A stretch of 64,000 nucleotides of DNA from Bradyrhizobium lupini (GTDB lineage: Bacteria > Pseudomonadota > Alphaproteobacteria > Rhizobiales > Xanthobacteraceae): assembly GCF_040939785.1 (NCBI RefSeq), contig NZ_CP162553.1:1054001-1118000 (forward strand). The letters run 5' to 3'. Under the pieces are notes generated by a model. The model was not told where the DNA came from. It saw nothing but the letters and a program-made list of their open reading frames with translations, and searched no databases. Shown here in pieces: positions 1-9,190 of the stretch (within the stretch, counting starts at the first letter, position 1; each line of letters begins with the position of its first letter). The translations under genes and the position numbers were made by a program.

Positions 1-1
1 T

Positions 2-646
2 CTCGTCATCAATCCAAATTCCAACCCTGCGGTCACGCGAGGGCTGGAGGACGCGCTGAAGCCGCTCGGTTTCGAGGGCGGGCCGGAACTGGTCTGCCAG
101 ACGCTGGCCGAGGGTCCCTTCGGCATCGAAAGCCAGGCCGATGTCGATGGCGTCGCCATGCCGCTGCGCCGGCTGGTCGAGGGCGACAACAGCTCGGCGG
201 CCTTTGTCATCGCCTGCTACAGCGATCCCGGGCTTCAGGTCTGTCGCGAAGGCACCGACCGCCCCGTGTTCGGCATCGCCGAGTGCGGCGTGCTGACCGC
301 ACTGGCTCGCGCCGAAACCTTTGGCGTCATCGCGATCGCCCAGCGCTCGATCCCACGTCACATGCGCTATCTCAGGCAGATGGGACTGACCGAACGGCTC
401 GCCGGCGAGCGGCCGCTCAACATGAGCGTCGCGGAAACCGCCTCGGGCGAAGGCACGCTGGCCAAAATGATCGAAATCGGCCGCGCGCTGCGCGACGAGG
501 ACGGCGCCCGTGCCATCGTGATGGGCTGCGCCGGCATGGCACGGCACCGCCGCCCGCTGGAAGAGGCGCTCGGCATTGCCGTGATCGACCCGACACAGGC
601 GGCCGTCACCATGGCGCTGGGTACGGTGCAGTTCTCGAACCACTAG
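2..646 (+). CDS. Asp/Glu/hydantoin racemase family protein (5' truncated)
   Basis: The reading frame is open from base 2 and starts with LVINPNSNPAVT, the N-terminal beta-strand and NPN(S/T) motif of hydantoin/aspartate racemases, so only a few residues are missing at the window edge. Two cysteine motifs, AFVIACYSDPG and AIVMGCAGMA, match the two-base cofactor-independent racemisation site of this family. It would interconvert enantiomers of hydantoins or amino-acid derivatives in the cytoplasm. It converges on the flavin reductase gene, and the two stop codons share the palindrome CTAG at 643-646. The adjacent HyuAB and carbamoylase genes fit a hydantoin substrate, but maleate isomerase or Asp racemase activity cannot be excluded. 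Confidence 0.8.
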   Translation, partial: LVINPNSNPAVTRGLEDALKPLGFEGGPELVCQTLAEGPFGIESQADVDGVAMPLRRLVEGDNSSAAFVIACYSDPGLQVCREGTDRPVFGIAECGVLTALARAETFGVIAIAQRSIPRHMRYLRQMGLTERLAGERPLNMSVAETASGEGTLAKMIEIGRALRDEDGARAIVMGCAGMARHRRPLEEALGIAVIDPTQAAVTMALGTVQFSNH

Positions 647-1317
647 GCGTCCTTCAGCTCTTTGGCGTCCTGCCGCGCGAGCCATTGCGCGTGGCTCTCG
701 CGGACTAGCGCGAACGTGTCCCGCTGCGTCGTGTAGAGATTGCCGAACATGCGGCCGATCGGCCGGTAGGCGTCGAGGTCGACATACATATTGGCCTCGT
801 CGACGAGTCCCTCGCGGGCGTGAACCCGGAGCACTTCGCCGACCAGCAGTTCGCGATCGGGGGAGAAGGTCAGCGCGACGTGGCGCCGGCATTCGAGCGC
901 AAAGGGAGCGGCGGCGAGCCGCGGTACCTTCACGTCTACAGAGGGAAGCGTCACCAGCCCGGCCGCAGCGACCTCGCTGTCACCGGACGGAAAATCGACC
1001 GCGCAGTCGTTCATCGCCACCGACAGCGCCTCGTCCACCATGTGAACGACGAACTCGCCGTCGCGATGGATATTGCGGGTGGTGTCCTTTGGGCTGTGAT
1101 CCGGCTTGTGCTGAAGCCCGAGTACGATCAGCGCCGGGCTCTCCGAGAACACGTTGAAGAAGCTGAAGGGCGCGGCGTTGACCGCCCCGTTGGCATCGAG
1201 CGTCGTCACCAGCGCAATCGGCCGTGGCACCACCACGCCGCAAAGCAGCTTGTAGCGGTCGCGCGGATCGAGCTCGCGCAAGGGAATACCTGATGTGCCC
1301 TTGTCCGCCATCGACAT
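643..1317 (-). CDS. Flavin reductase-like FMN-binding protein
   Basis: Encodes 224 residues of the flavin reductase-like (DIM6/NTAB, split beta-barrel) family. The typical N-terminal block PRPIALVTT (about residues 31-39) is followed by NAAPFSFFN (47-55), which contacts FMN. The ATG at 1317 overlaps the TGA of the upstream carbamoylase gene (TGATG), so translation is probably coupled; a longer upstream reading frame lies wholly inside that gene. Such proteins bind FMN and reduce it or pass electrons to a partner oxygenase. No oxygenase is visible nearby, so its role in the hydantoin-type operon is unknown. It is the last gene of the operon. Confidence 0.8.
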   Translation of the reverse strand: MSMADKGTSGIPLRELDPRDRYKLLCGVVVPRPIALVTTLDANGAVNAAPFSFFNVFSESPALIVLGLQHKPDHSPKDTTRNIHRDGEFVVHMVDEALSVAMNDCAVDFPSGDSEVAAAGLVTLPSVDVKVPRLAAAPFALECRRHVALTFSPDRELLVGEVLRVHAREGLVDEANMYVDLDAYRPIGRMFGNLYTTQRDTFALVRESHAQWLARQDAKELKDA

Positions 1318-2249
1318 CACTTCTCCGGCGGTGGCACCGCGCCGGTCTGGCTGGTGATCAGGCCGTAATGCTCGATGCGGCGGTGCTGCGCGAAATTGAA
1401 GATCGTGGTCTTGCCGAATGTGGTGGCATCGAGATCGCAAGGGTGGACCAGCAGCTCGTCCTCCTCCGTCTTCGCTTCGGCGACGATTTCGCCATTGGGA
1501 TCGACGATCAGGCTGCCGCCGAACAGCGGGTGTCCGTCCTCGTTACCGGCCTTGGCCACCGCGACAACCCAGGTCGCGTTCTGATAGGCGCCGGCCTGCG
1601 CCGAGAGGCGGTTATGGAACAACCGTTTCTCGACGCCTTCATCGCTCCTCTCCGCATTCACCGACGGGGTGTTGTAGCCGATCAGCACCATCTCGACGCC
1701 CTGCAGGCCCATCACGCGATAGGTCTCGGGCCAGCGCCGGTCGTTGCAGATGGCCATGCCGATGATGCCGCCCAGCTCGCGCCAGACATTAAAGCCGAGA
1801 TCGCCCGGCTCGAAATAGCGCTTCTCCAGATGCTGGTGCGAGCGCTTGGTGTCGTATTCCACATGGCCCGGCAAATGGATCTTGCGATATTTGCCGACGA
1901 TCTTGCCGGATTTGTCGGTGAGAACAGCAGTGTTGAAATGATGCCCGTCCGGCGTCAGCTCCGCATAGCCGAAATTCATCGCCATCTCGTGCTGTGCCGC
2001 GCGCTCGAACAACGGCCGGGTCGCCGCATTGGGCATCTCGCGCTCGAACCAATTGTCGAACTCGGCCCGGTCCTCCACGTACCAACGCGGAAAGAAGGTC
2101 GTGAGCGCCAGTTCCGGATAGACGATCAGGTCGGCGCCCTTGCTCTTGGCCTCATCCATCAGCGCGATCATGCGCTTGACCACGGCCTCGCGGCTGTCCG
2201 CTTTCTGGATCGGGCCCATCTGGGCGGCGGCAACATTGACGATACGCAT
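1317..2249 (-). CDS. Carbon-nitrogen hydrolase, N-carbamoyl-D-amino-acid hydrolase type
   Basis: A 310-residue nitrilase-superfamily amidase. The catalytic triad is in place: Glu46 in VYPELALTTFFPRW, Lys123 in YRKIHLPG and Cys168 in AICNDRRWPE. Length and these motifs match N-carbamoyl-D-amino-acid amidohydrolases (about 304 residues), including the HLPGH and NDRRWPE signatures. Such enzymes release CO2 and ammonia from an N-carbamoyl amino acid, the product of hydantoin ring opening. It sits downstream of hyuA, hyuB and an aminotransferase on the same strand, with a 137-bp gap after the aminotransferase. The exact substrate is inferred. Confidence 0.85.
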   Translation of the reverse strand: MRIVNVAAAQMGPIQKADSREAVVKRMIALMDEAKSKGADLIVYPELALTTFFPRWYVEDRAEFDNWFEREMPNAATRPLFERAAQHEMAMNFGYAELTPDGHHFNTAVLTDKSGKIVGKYRKIHLPGHVEYDTKRSHQHLEKRYFEPGDLGFNVWRELGGIIGMAICNDRRWPETYRVMGLQGVEMVLIGYNTPSVNAERSDEGVEKRLFHNRLSAQAGAYQNATWVVAVAKAGNEDGHPLFGGSLIVDPNGEIVAEAKTEEDELLVHPCDLDATTFGKTTIFNFAQHRRIEHYGLITSQTGAVPPPEK

Positions 2250-2386
2250 CAGCGATTTCCTGGTGATGTCTTTGAGCTAAGCTACAGTTTCAAGCACGTG
2301 CCGGCGCGCGCAGCATAACGCAGCATCGCCCGGACTTGCCAGCCGGCGCCTGCACATCGGCATCGTGTGCGCTGCACGCTCCATCC

Positions 2387-3682
2387 TCATGTCTGCTCCT
2401 CATCCGCAACATCGAGACCGTGGTCCAGCGCGTCCAGAAGCTGCCCGGCCTCATGCTCGGAAATCACGAGTGGCGGCGCGAGGAACAGGGAAGTCTGCTC
2501 GCCGCTGGTCCCGATCACGGCGCCCGCCTCCAGCGCCCGCTCCGCGACGCGCGAGGCAATCGGCACCTCGGTGGTGTCGGCATGCCAGGAGCGCCAGTCC
2601 GGCCCGTGCAACTCCACGGTCCAGTGCAGCCCCTGCCCCGCCAGGCGCTGCACGCTTGGATGTTTCTGCGCGATGGCCAGAAGGCGGCGGGTGAACAGCT
2701 TTTCGAGACCCCTGACGTGCTCCAAAATCTCGTCATCGCTGATGACTTTCAGATAGGCGCTGACGGCAGCCATGCTGATGGGATGCCCGCGCAACGTGCC
2801 GTAATTCTGCCAGCTCGTGCCCTTGAGCCGCTCGACGATGTCTTTCGACACCACGACCGCGGCAACCGCCGCCGCGCCACCGCCGAGCGATTTTCCGAGC
2901 GTCACGATATCGGGACGACTTTCGGCTCCCTGGAACGCGAACCAGCGCCCGGCACGGCCCGCACCAGTCACCACTTCGTCGGCGATCCAGTAGGAGCCGG
3001 CCTGCCGCGCGCACCGCGCCACCTCGTCCTGATAGGCGCCATCGTAGTAGATGCCGCCTTGCGTGTAGTCGATGATCGTCGCTGCCGTATCCGAAAGCAG
3101 GCGCGTGGCATCGGCCAGATATTCGCTGGGGGGAACATTGTTGGCCGGCGCGCCGTAGATCGCGCCCTGCGGCGCCGGCAATATCCGCACCGGCGCCATC
3201 GGCGCCGGCAGCTTCGAGCCGCCTGAGTGCACCGCGAGGCCGCCATGCCATTGCGGCTGCACGGTCATGCTGCGCGACAGGCCCGTAATGCCGTGATAGG
3301 CGCGTTCGCGCGTCGCCAGCGCGGACCGCTGCGTCAGGGCCTGACAGAGCGACAGCGCCATGTCATTGGCCTCGCTGCCGCTGATGCAGAAGCGCACCGC
3401 ACCGACCCAATCGTCTTCGCCCTTGAACGCGGTGGCCATCAAGTCGTCAGCCGCCTGCTCGCGGCCGACCCAGGTCCAGCCCTCGTTCACGACGGGCGTA
3501 TCCGCGGCGCGGCGGATCGCCTCCACCATCGCGGGATGACGATGTCCGAGACCGCCGCCGGTGTTGCTGCCGTCGATGAGCTTGCGACCATCCGACAGAT
3601 GAAAATAGACGCCCTCGCCGCCGACCACGTCCATGGGCGCGCTGTCGCCGGCATTCAGCCCGGTTCGCAACAATCTGCTCAT
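2387..3682 (-). CDS. Class III aminotransferase / glutamate-1-semialdehyde aminomutase-like PLP enzyme
   Basis: A 431-residue fold-type I PLP enzyme. Asp235 in ADEVVTGAGR contacts the pyridine nitrogen and Lys264 in TLGKSLGGG forms the Schiff base; SGSEANDMA (101-109) is the phosphate-binding region. The ATG at 3682 has a GGGGA ribosome site just upstream and lies 10 bp after hyuB; an in-frame ATG at 3730 would overlap the hyuB end. Similarity to glutamate-1-semialdehyde aminomutases is general, and the gene is embedded in a cyclic-amide operon rather than near heme genes. It more probably transaminates an omega- or alpha-amino intermediate released by HyuAB and the carbamoylase. Substrate not determinable. 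Confidence 0.8.
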   Translation of the reverse strand: MSRLLRTGLNAGDSAPMDVVGGEGVYFHLSDGRKLIDGSNTGGGLGHRHPAMVEAIRRAADTPVVNEGWTWVGREQAADDLMATAFKGEDDWVGAVRFCISGSEANDMALSLCQALTQRSALATRERAYHGITGLSRSMTVQPQWHGGLAVHSGGSKLPAPMAPVRILPAPQGAIYGAPANNVPPSEYLADATRLLSDTAATIIDYTQGGIYYDGAYQDEVARCARQAGSYWIADEVVTGAGRAGRWFAFQGAESRPDIVTLGKSLGGGAAAVAAVVVSKDIVERLKGTSWQNYGTLRGHPISMAAVSAYLKVISDDEILEHVRGLEKLFTRRLLAIAQKHPSVQRLAGQGLHWTVELHGPDWRSWHADTTEVPIASRVAERALEAGAVIGTSGEQTSLFLAPPLVISEHEAGQLLDALDHGLDVADEEQT

Positions 3683-3692
3683 TGCAATCCCC

Positions 3693-5272
3693 TCATTCCG
3701 CAGCCTCGGCGCCGTAGCCACCGCCACCACAGGTCTCGATCGTGACGAGATCGCCTTGCTGCAGCACCAGGTTCGACTTGCCGTCGATCGCGACGTTCGC
3801 GCTCTGCCTGATCAGCGAGATGCGGCAGGCCTTGCCGGGTTCGCCGCCTTGCATGCCGAACGGCGCAATCACCATGCGCTCGATGCAGGTAGTCAGATGC
3901 ATCGACGGCGCCAGGATGCGATAGGTACGGATGACGCCGTCCCCGCCGCGATGGACTCCCGTGCCGCCGGAATTCCGACGAATGGCCTGCTGCTCGACTT
4001 GGATCGCGTAATTCGCCTCGATCACCTCGATTGGCGTGTTCGAAGTGTTGGACAGATGCACCCGCGTCGCGGAGATGCCGTCCCGATCATGCCGCGCACC
4101 CTCGCCACCACCGTGGACCTCGTAGAGCATCTTCCACGAACCGTTTTGCCGCGGCTCGGCGAAGAAGAGGACGCCTGCCGTGGTCGCCCCACCAGCCGAC
4201 AGACGTTCGGGAATGGTGTCCTGCATAGCGCGGAAGATCGCATCGACGATGCGCATCGAGGTCTCGTGATTGCCGGCCGCAACCGAGGCATTCCACCCCG
4301 GCTCGAGAATGGAGCCCGGGCGCGTGATGATGGTCAGCGGCCGCAGCGCGCCCGCGTTCTGGTTCATGTCGCGCCCGCTCATGATGCGCGCGGCATAGGC
4401 CACCGCAGAGCGCGCCATGAACGGCGTCGTGTTACAGAAATTCGAGACGCGGTCGCAGCTTCCCGAGAGATCGAAGGTCGCTTCGTCGCCTGCAATGGTG
4501 ATCTTGACATGAATGCGCGCGGGCGCGTCGTCGACGCCGCCGTCGTCCAGATAATCCTCGCCCTCGTAGACGCCGTCAGGCAGATCGCGGAGCGCCTCGC
4601 GCATCTCGATTTCGGAAAGATCGTGCAGGCGCGACTGCGCCGCCGTGAAGACCGCCTTGCCGTGCTCGCGGCATAGCTCGACGATGCGCTTCTCACCGGC
4701 TTTCGTTGCGGCGATCTGGGCGAGAAGATCGCCCTCGCAGGATTCGGATCTCGAACATTGGCCTTGAGCAGCTGCACGATCGGCGTATTGACGCCGCTTG
4801 CCGTGGCGATCAGAACCGGCGGAATGCGCATCGCCTCCTGGAAGGTGTCGATGGCTTTCGCAAAATAGCTGCCGGGCCAGGTGCCGCCGATATCGGGCCA
4901 GTGTGCGAGGCTGACCGCGAACGCCACGATCTCGCCGTCGATGAAGACCGGGCGCACGACCTTGACGTCATTGAGATGATTGCCGCCGAGCGGGCCGACA
5001 TTGTAGATCAATGCGTCGCCGTCGTTCAGGCTGTCGCGCGGCACCACTTTCAGCAATTCGAGGACCGTGTAGGCCATCGCGCCGAGATGGATCGGGATGT
5101 CGCGGCCCTGCCCGACCAGGTCGCCGCGGGCGTCCGTGATCGCCGACGACAGGTCGCCGGCCTCGCGCAGCAGCGGCGAGCGCGCCGAGCGCGTCATCAC
5201 CAGGCTCATTTCCTCGGCGGCGGCCGAAAGCCCGTGCCGGATGACTTCGACGACGAACGGATCGAGCTTCAT
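3693..5272 (-). pseudogene. hyuB: Hydantoinase B / oxoprolinase beta subunit (frameshifted)
   Basis: Together two reading frames encode a full-length HyuB-family protein of about 526 residues. The first part (5272 to about 4740) begins MKLDPFVVEVIRHGL and has VGPLGGNHLNDVKVVRP. The second (about 4738 to 3693) resumes at CEGDLLAQIAATKAGEKR and carries DLSGSCDRVSNF and the glycine-rich end ETCGGGGYGAEAAE. The frames join near 4736-4742 as if one base were missing between AATCC and TGCGAG. HyuB works with HyuA in ATP-dependent ring opening of hydantoins, oxoproline or related lactams. The start overlaps the hyuA stop (ATGA, 5269-5272). Either a real lesion or a base-call error; intact on both sides. 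Confidence 0.8.
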
Positions 5273-7276
5273 GCGGCCCCCCGCGTCAGGAACAGATTGC
5301 CTGAAACATCAGGCCTCGCCTGCCAGCCGGGCGGGACCACCACGGTCGACCATGCGTCTTCAATGATGGCCGGGCCGCTGACGATTTCGGTCAGCGAGGC
5401 ACGGTTGATGATGCTTGTGGCGATGTCGTGAAAGCCATCGAACGAGCAGATGCGCTCGCCTTTGGAGACCGTTCTGACCGCGATGGCCGGCCGGCTCACG
5501 ACGGTCGTCGATGGACGGCGCGCCTGCACCCGCACGGACTCGATGACGCAGCTCTCGCCCGTCGCATAGCCGAACAGCTCGTGGTGCCGGGCCAGAAAAT
5601 CCTTCTTCAGCGTGATGACGTCGAGCGGTCGCGCGAACGGCACCGGAATGGCGTCGTTCTGCGCCGCGTAGCGCATCAAGGCCACCAGCTCGATCTGAAT
5701 CTCGGTCGCGGCAACCCCGTTGGCGATCAGCGGCGCCGAGGCATCGTCGATCAGCACCCCGATCCGCTCCGACACACGGGCGAGGTCGATGCCATCGAGC
5801 GCAGCGCGCAGAGTTTGCTGCTGGAGGAAGCTGAAATCGGCAGTGAGACAGCCCAGTGCCGAAAACGCACTCGACGCGCTGGGAACGACGACCTCGGCAA
5901 TCCCGTAGAGATCTGCAAGGCCCGCGGCATGCATCGGGCCACCACCGCCAAAGGCGAGCAGCGTGCAGTCGCGCCCGTCGATGCCGCGCTCGACGGTGAC
6001 GCGGCGGCGCGCGCGCCATTGTCGCGTTCGCGACCTTGATGATGCCGAGCGCGGTTTCGGTCAGGCTCAGCCCCAGAGTGCGCGCGATCGGCGCGATGAC
6101 ATCACTGGCTGCCTTGATGTCAATTCCGATCCGGTCGCCGAGTTTGGCGTCCGGATTGAGATAGCCGAGCACGGCGTTGGCATCGGTGATGGTCGGCTCG
6201 GTACCGCCGCGGCCGTAGCAGGCCGGTCCAGGCTCGGAGCCGGCGCTTTCCGGTCCGACCGTCAGGCCACCGGAGCCGTTGCGCACGATCGAGCCGCCGC
6301 CCGCCCCGATCGAGTGCACCGCGAGCATCGGCTGGCGCAGCGGCTTGTCGCCGAGCATGCGGCCGTCGGTCATCTCGGCCTGACCGTCGACGATCAGGCA
6401 CACGTCGGTCGTGGTGCCGCCCATATCGAACGTCAGCATCCGGGACGTGCCGAGCTGGCGCGCGATGCTGACCGATGCGGAGACGCCGGCCGCGGGGCCC
6501 GACATCGCCATCACCAGCGGCCGCCGCTTCACGGCCGAGATCGGCACCATGGCGCCGGCCGAATGAAACACCTGCAGGCCGGGACCGATCGGCAGCCGCA
6601 GCTCCAGTTCGCTGAGATATTCCACCGCAATCGGCATCGCCGCGGCGTTGAACACGGTCGCCGAAGTCCGCTCGTATTCGCGCGCCTCGGGATTGACCTC
6701 GTGCGACAGCGAGACGTGGGCAACGACGCCCTTGAGCCGCTCGCCGAGCATCTTCTCGTGCACCGGATTGGCATAGGCATGCAGCAGCGCGACCGCGACA
6801 CTCTGCACGCCGGTCCCCTTCAGCCAGGCCACCAGACGCTCGATCTCCGCGTCATCCAGCGCCTTCAGCACCCGGCCCTCGTGATCGAGGCGCTCAGCAA
6901 GCCCGAAGCATCGTTCCGGCGGCACCAGCGGCAGCGATTTTGGCGGGACGTCGAGACGATAGAGATCGCGGCGGCGATAGCGCGCGATCTCCAGCACGTC
7001 GGCAAAGCCTTCGGTCGCCACCAGTGCCACTTTCGGCAGCCGTCCTTCGACGATGGCGTTGGTCACGCGCGTGGTGCCGTGGACGAAGCGCTTGATCTCG
7101 CTCTTGCGCAGGCCGACCGCCTCGATCGCCTCCAGCATCGCCTGAACCGGAGCTTGAGGTCGCGACGGCACCTTCGCGATCCGTGCCTCCGCGGGGGAGT
7201 GTCGGATCGCGATGATGTCGGTGAAGGTGCCGCCGATATCGGTGCCAACTTCCCAGTGATTTTCGTCAGTGCTCAT
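5269..7276 (-). pseudogene. hyuA: Hydantoinase A / oxoprolinase alpha subunit (frameshifted)
   Basis: HyuA-family ATP-dependent amidohydrolase subunit, about 670 residues. The N-terminus has the ASKHA-type motif VGTDIGGTFTDIIAI, then VHGTTRVTNAIVEG and FDMGGTTTDVCL. The frame breaks near 6010-6020, after VANATMARA; the other frame continues RRVTVERGIDGRDCTLLAFG then GGGPMHAAGLADLYG to the end. The shift equals one inserted or two lost bases in a GC-alternating tract. The start is uncertain: ATG at 7276, or in frame at 7300; neither has a clear ribosome site. It is the first gene of the operon, coupled to hyuB by ATGA. With both hyu genes broken, the pathway would be inactive if the lesions are real. 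Confidence 0.8.
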
Positions 7277-7300
7277 GTGTGGGTCAGCTGCGGACGACAT

Positions 7301-7745
7301 TCGAACCGGACGCCGGGTGGTTCCCGTCCTTCGCGAGGTTCAATCGCAAACCGAGAGCGCTCATCATCATCCCCTGTCATGCCACCGCTTGCGAGCGTGC
7401 GACAGAGCGATGGCCTCGGGATAGGGCCAGAGTTGTCGCAATGCACTGGACCAGCCCGCGACCGGCGCGGCGCGGCGAGGCACATTTTAGTGCAGCCCTG
7501 CCCGCATGGAGAGCACGTCGGTGTGGATCGTTCGACGCGACATAAGTGCGGCGCACCACGAATTTTCCCGGACGAAACACCACATCCGCTGCAGCGCAAT
7601 CCACGCGCCCCGCACGCACTGTCTAATTTGCAGGCGATCGACCGGCCCTACGGACCATGCGATTGCTTATGAGCTATGCATGGCAGTCGGCTCAGCCTCT
7701 CTTTATTGTACGATCAGTAAGCGGTGGTTTTGCCCGCTCCGGCTC
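7301..7745. other. Intergenic region upstream of the hyu operon
   Basis: No convincing gene is seen. Open frames across this stretch lack family motifs and ribosome sites. It must hold the hyuA promoter on the minus strand and the end of the PepSY transcript, but I see no strong promoter, hairpin or repeat. Confidence 0.4.
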
Positions 7746-9179
7746 TCAGGCCGCGAAGGACGGACGCAGGCGGCGCCAGCCGATGATGATGCCCGTGATG
7801 GAGAACAGAAAGCCAAGGGAGCAGAGCCCGACGACCAAGCCGTCGCGCAGCAACGGGTGCGCGACGAGAACCGGAAAATCCAGCGTGTGCAGCGCGCCGT
7901 AGAACCAGCGATAGGCCCGCCGCGATGGATCCAGCCTTTGCAGCAAATTGCCGTCGGCGCCGTCGATGTCGAACCAGAGGTCACCGCAATACGAGCGGTA
8001 GACCGGGGCGCCCGGGACAGTGGACCGCGCGGGATAGTTGTCGTCCTCGGCAAGTACAGACGGACCGCCGCAGCCGGCCGCCAGGCGCGCGGTCAACCCC
8101 TGGACCTCGTGCACATCCAGAGATCTCGTCGGTCCATCGCGGGGCGCGTCCCCTGCCTTGATCAAGGTCTGACCGGCAAGGGCCGTTCGATCCCGCCGAT
8201 AGAGAGTGCCGTTGAAGGCAAACCATTCGATTTCACGGGTCGATGGCGATACAGGCTGCCGATCGAGCGATGGGGCCGCCGTCCAGTTCGGTGAAGCGTT
8301 CATCACGCTGGATTCAGCGGAGGCCCATTGCCCGCGCGAGAACAGCCGCCCGTGATCCATGGAGAGCCAGCCGCTGAAAATCCAGCTCAGCACGAACACC
8401 ATCGCAACGAGGCCGATGAGATGATGCAGCGCATGCCAGCCGCGATAGGGCGAGCCGATCAGACCGCTGCGAGGTTTGATCCGCGCAAGCCCGAGCACAG
8501 AGCCAAGCAAAGCCGCGATCAGGGCCAGCAGCGACAAGGTCCAGACCACGCGATCCCACAGCGACCAGTTGCTTCGCAGGACCGTTGGATAGATCCAGTG
8601 CAGCACACTCCCGACCAGATTCCAGGTCCGCTCGTTGCGCGTCGTATCCAGGACGATCTCGCCGGTGAGCGAGGAGACATAGACTTCCCTCCCGTCGGCA
8701 TCACCGAGGGCAACCCGAAACAAGGGCCGATGGCGGTCAAAGCCGTTCGGCACGCTCCATTGGTCGTAGTCCGAGCGCGCAACGATCTCGGTTGGTCCGG
8801 CATCCAGCCCGCGGCTGCGGGCGTGATCTCGCGCGATGGCCAATGCGACGTCGGAAGACGCGACCGACGCGTCGCCCCCATCGGAGGCGCGGATTGCGCC
8901 TGCGCGCGATGGCCCCGAGACGACATAGACCGGGCCGTCGCTGCGCTGGATCAGGCGAACGCGCGTCGCATCCGCGATGCCGCTCGCGGCAACGGCATCG
9001 GCGACTGCAATCCTCGTCCCAGCACTCGCCAGCGGCCCAAGCCCGGCGAAGCGTTCCGCTTCCGTCAGAGACGGAAACGGAACGAAGTGCATCACGATTC
9101 CCGTCGCGAACCACATCGCGAACAGCAGGCAGAACGCGATCCCGAGCCATCGATGCAGCAGGACGATCGCGCGCATCAT
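7746..9179 (-). CDS. PepSY-associated TM-domain inner-membrane protein
   Basis: A 477-residue membrane protein of the PepSY_TM type. A first helix follows LHRWLGIAFCLLF; a central helical pair surrounds HALHHLIGLVAMVFVLSW; a last helix spans LVVGLCSLGFLFSITGIIIG. Long extracytoplasmic PepSY-like segments lie between them. Conserved His residues in the helices suggest heme or redox function, as in PepSY-type siderophore/ferric reductases. It starts 11 bp after the TonB receptor gene and shares its riboswitch-controlled transcript. It may therefore act on whatever the receptor imports, perhaps by reduction, but that is inference. Confidence 0.8.
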   Translation of the reverse strand: MMRAIVLLHRWLGIAFCLLFAMWFATGIVMHFVPFPSLTEAERFAGLGPLASAGTRIAVADAVAASGIADATRVRLIQRSDGPVYVVSGPSRAGAIRASDGGDASVASSDVALAIARDHARSRGLDAGPTEIVARSDYDQWSVPNGFDRHRPLFRVALGDADGREVYVSSLTGEIVLDTTRNERTWNLVGSVLHWIYPTVLRSNWSLWDRVVWTLSLLALIAALLGSVLGLARIKPRSGLIGSPYRGWHALHHLIGLVAMVFVLSWIFSGWLSMDHGRLFSRGQWASAESSVMNASPNWTAAPSLDRQPVSPSTREIEWFAFNGTLYRRDRTALAGQTLIKAGDAPRDGPTRSLDVHEVQGLTARLAAGCGGPSVLAEDDNYPARSTVPGAPVYRSYCGDLWFDIDGADGNLLQRLDPSRRAYRWFYGALHTLDFPVLVAHPLLRDGLVVGLCSLGFLFSITGIIIGWRRLRPSFAA

Positions 9180-9190
9180 CGATCAGCATC

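Noticed and set aside
643..1317. The flavin-reductase-like gene as CobR, the Co(II)-corrin reductase missing from the island
   Set aside because: It is coupled to the carbamoylase in the hyu operon, has no riboswitch and lies more than 11 kb from the nearest corrin-pathway gene; family resemblance is too general.
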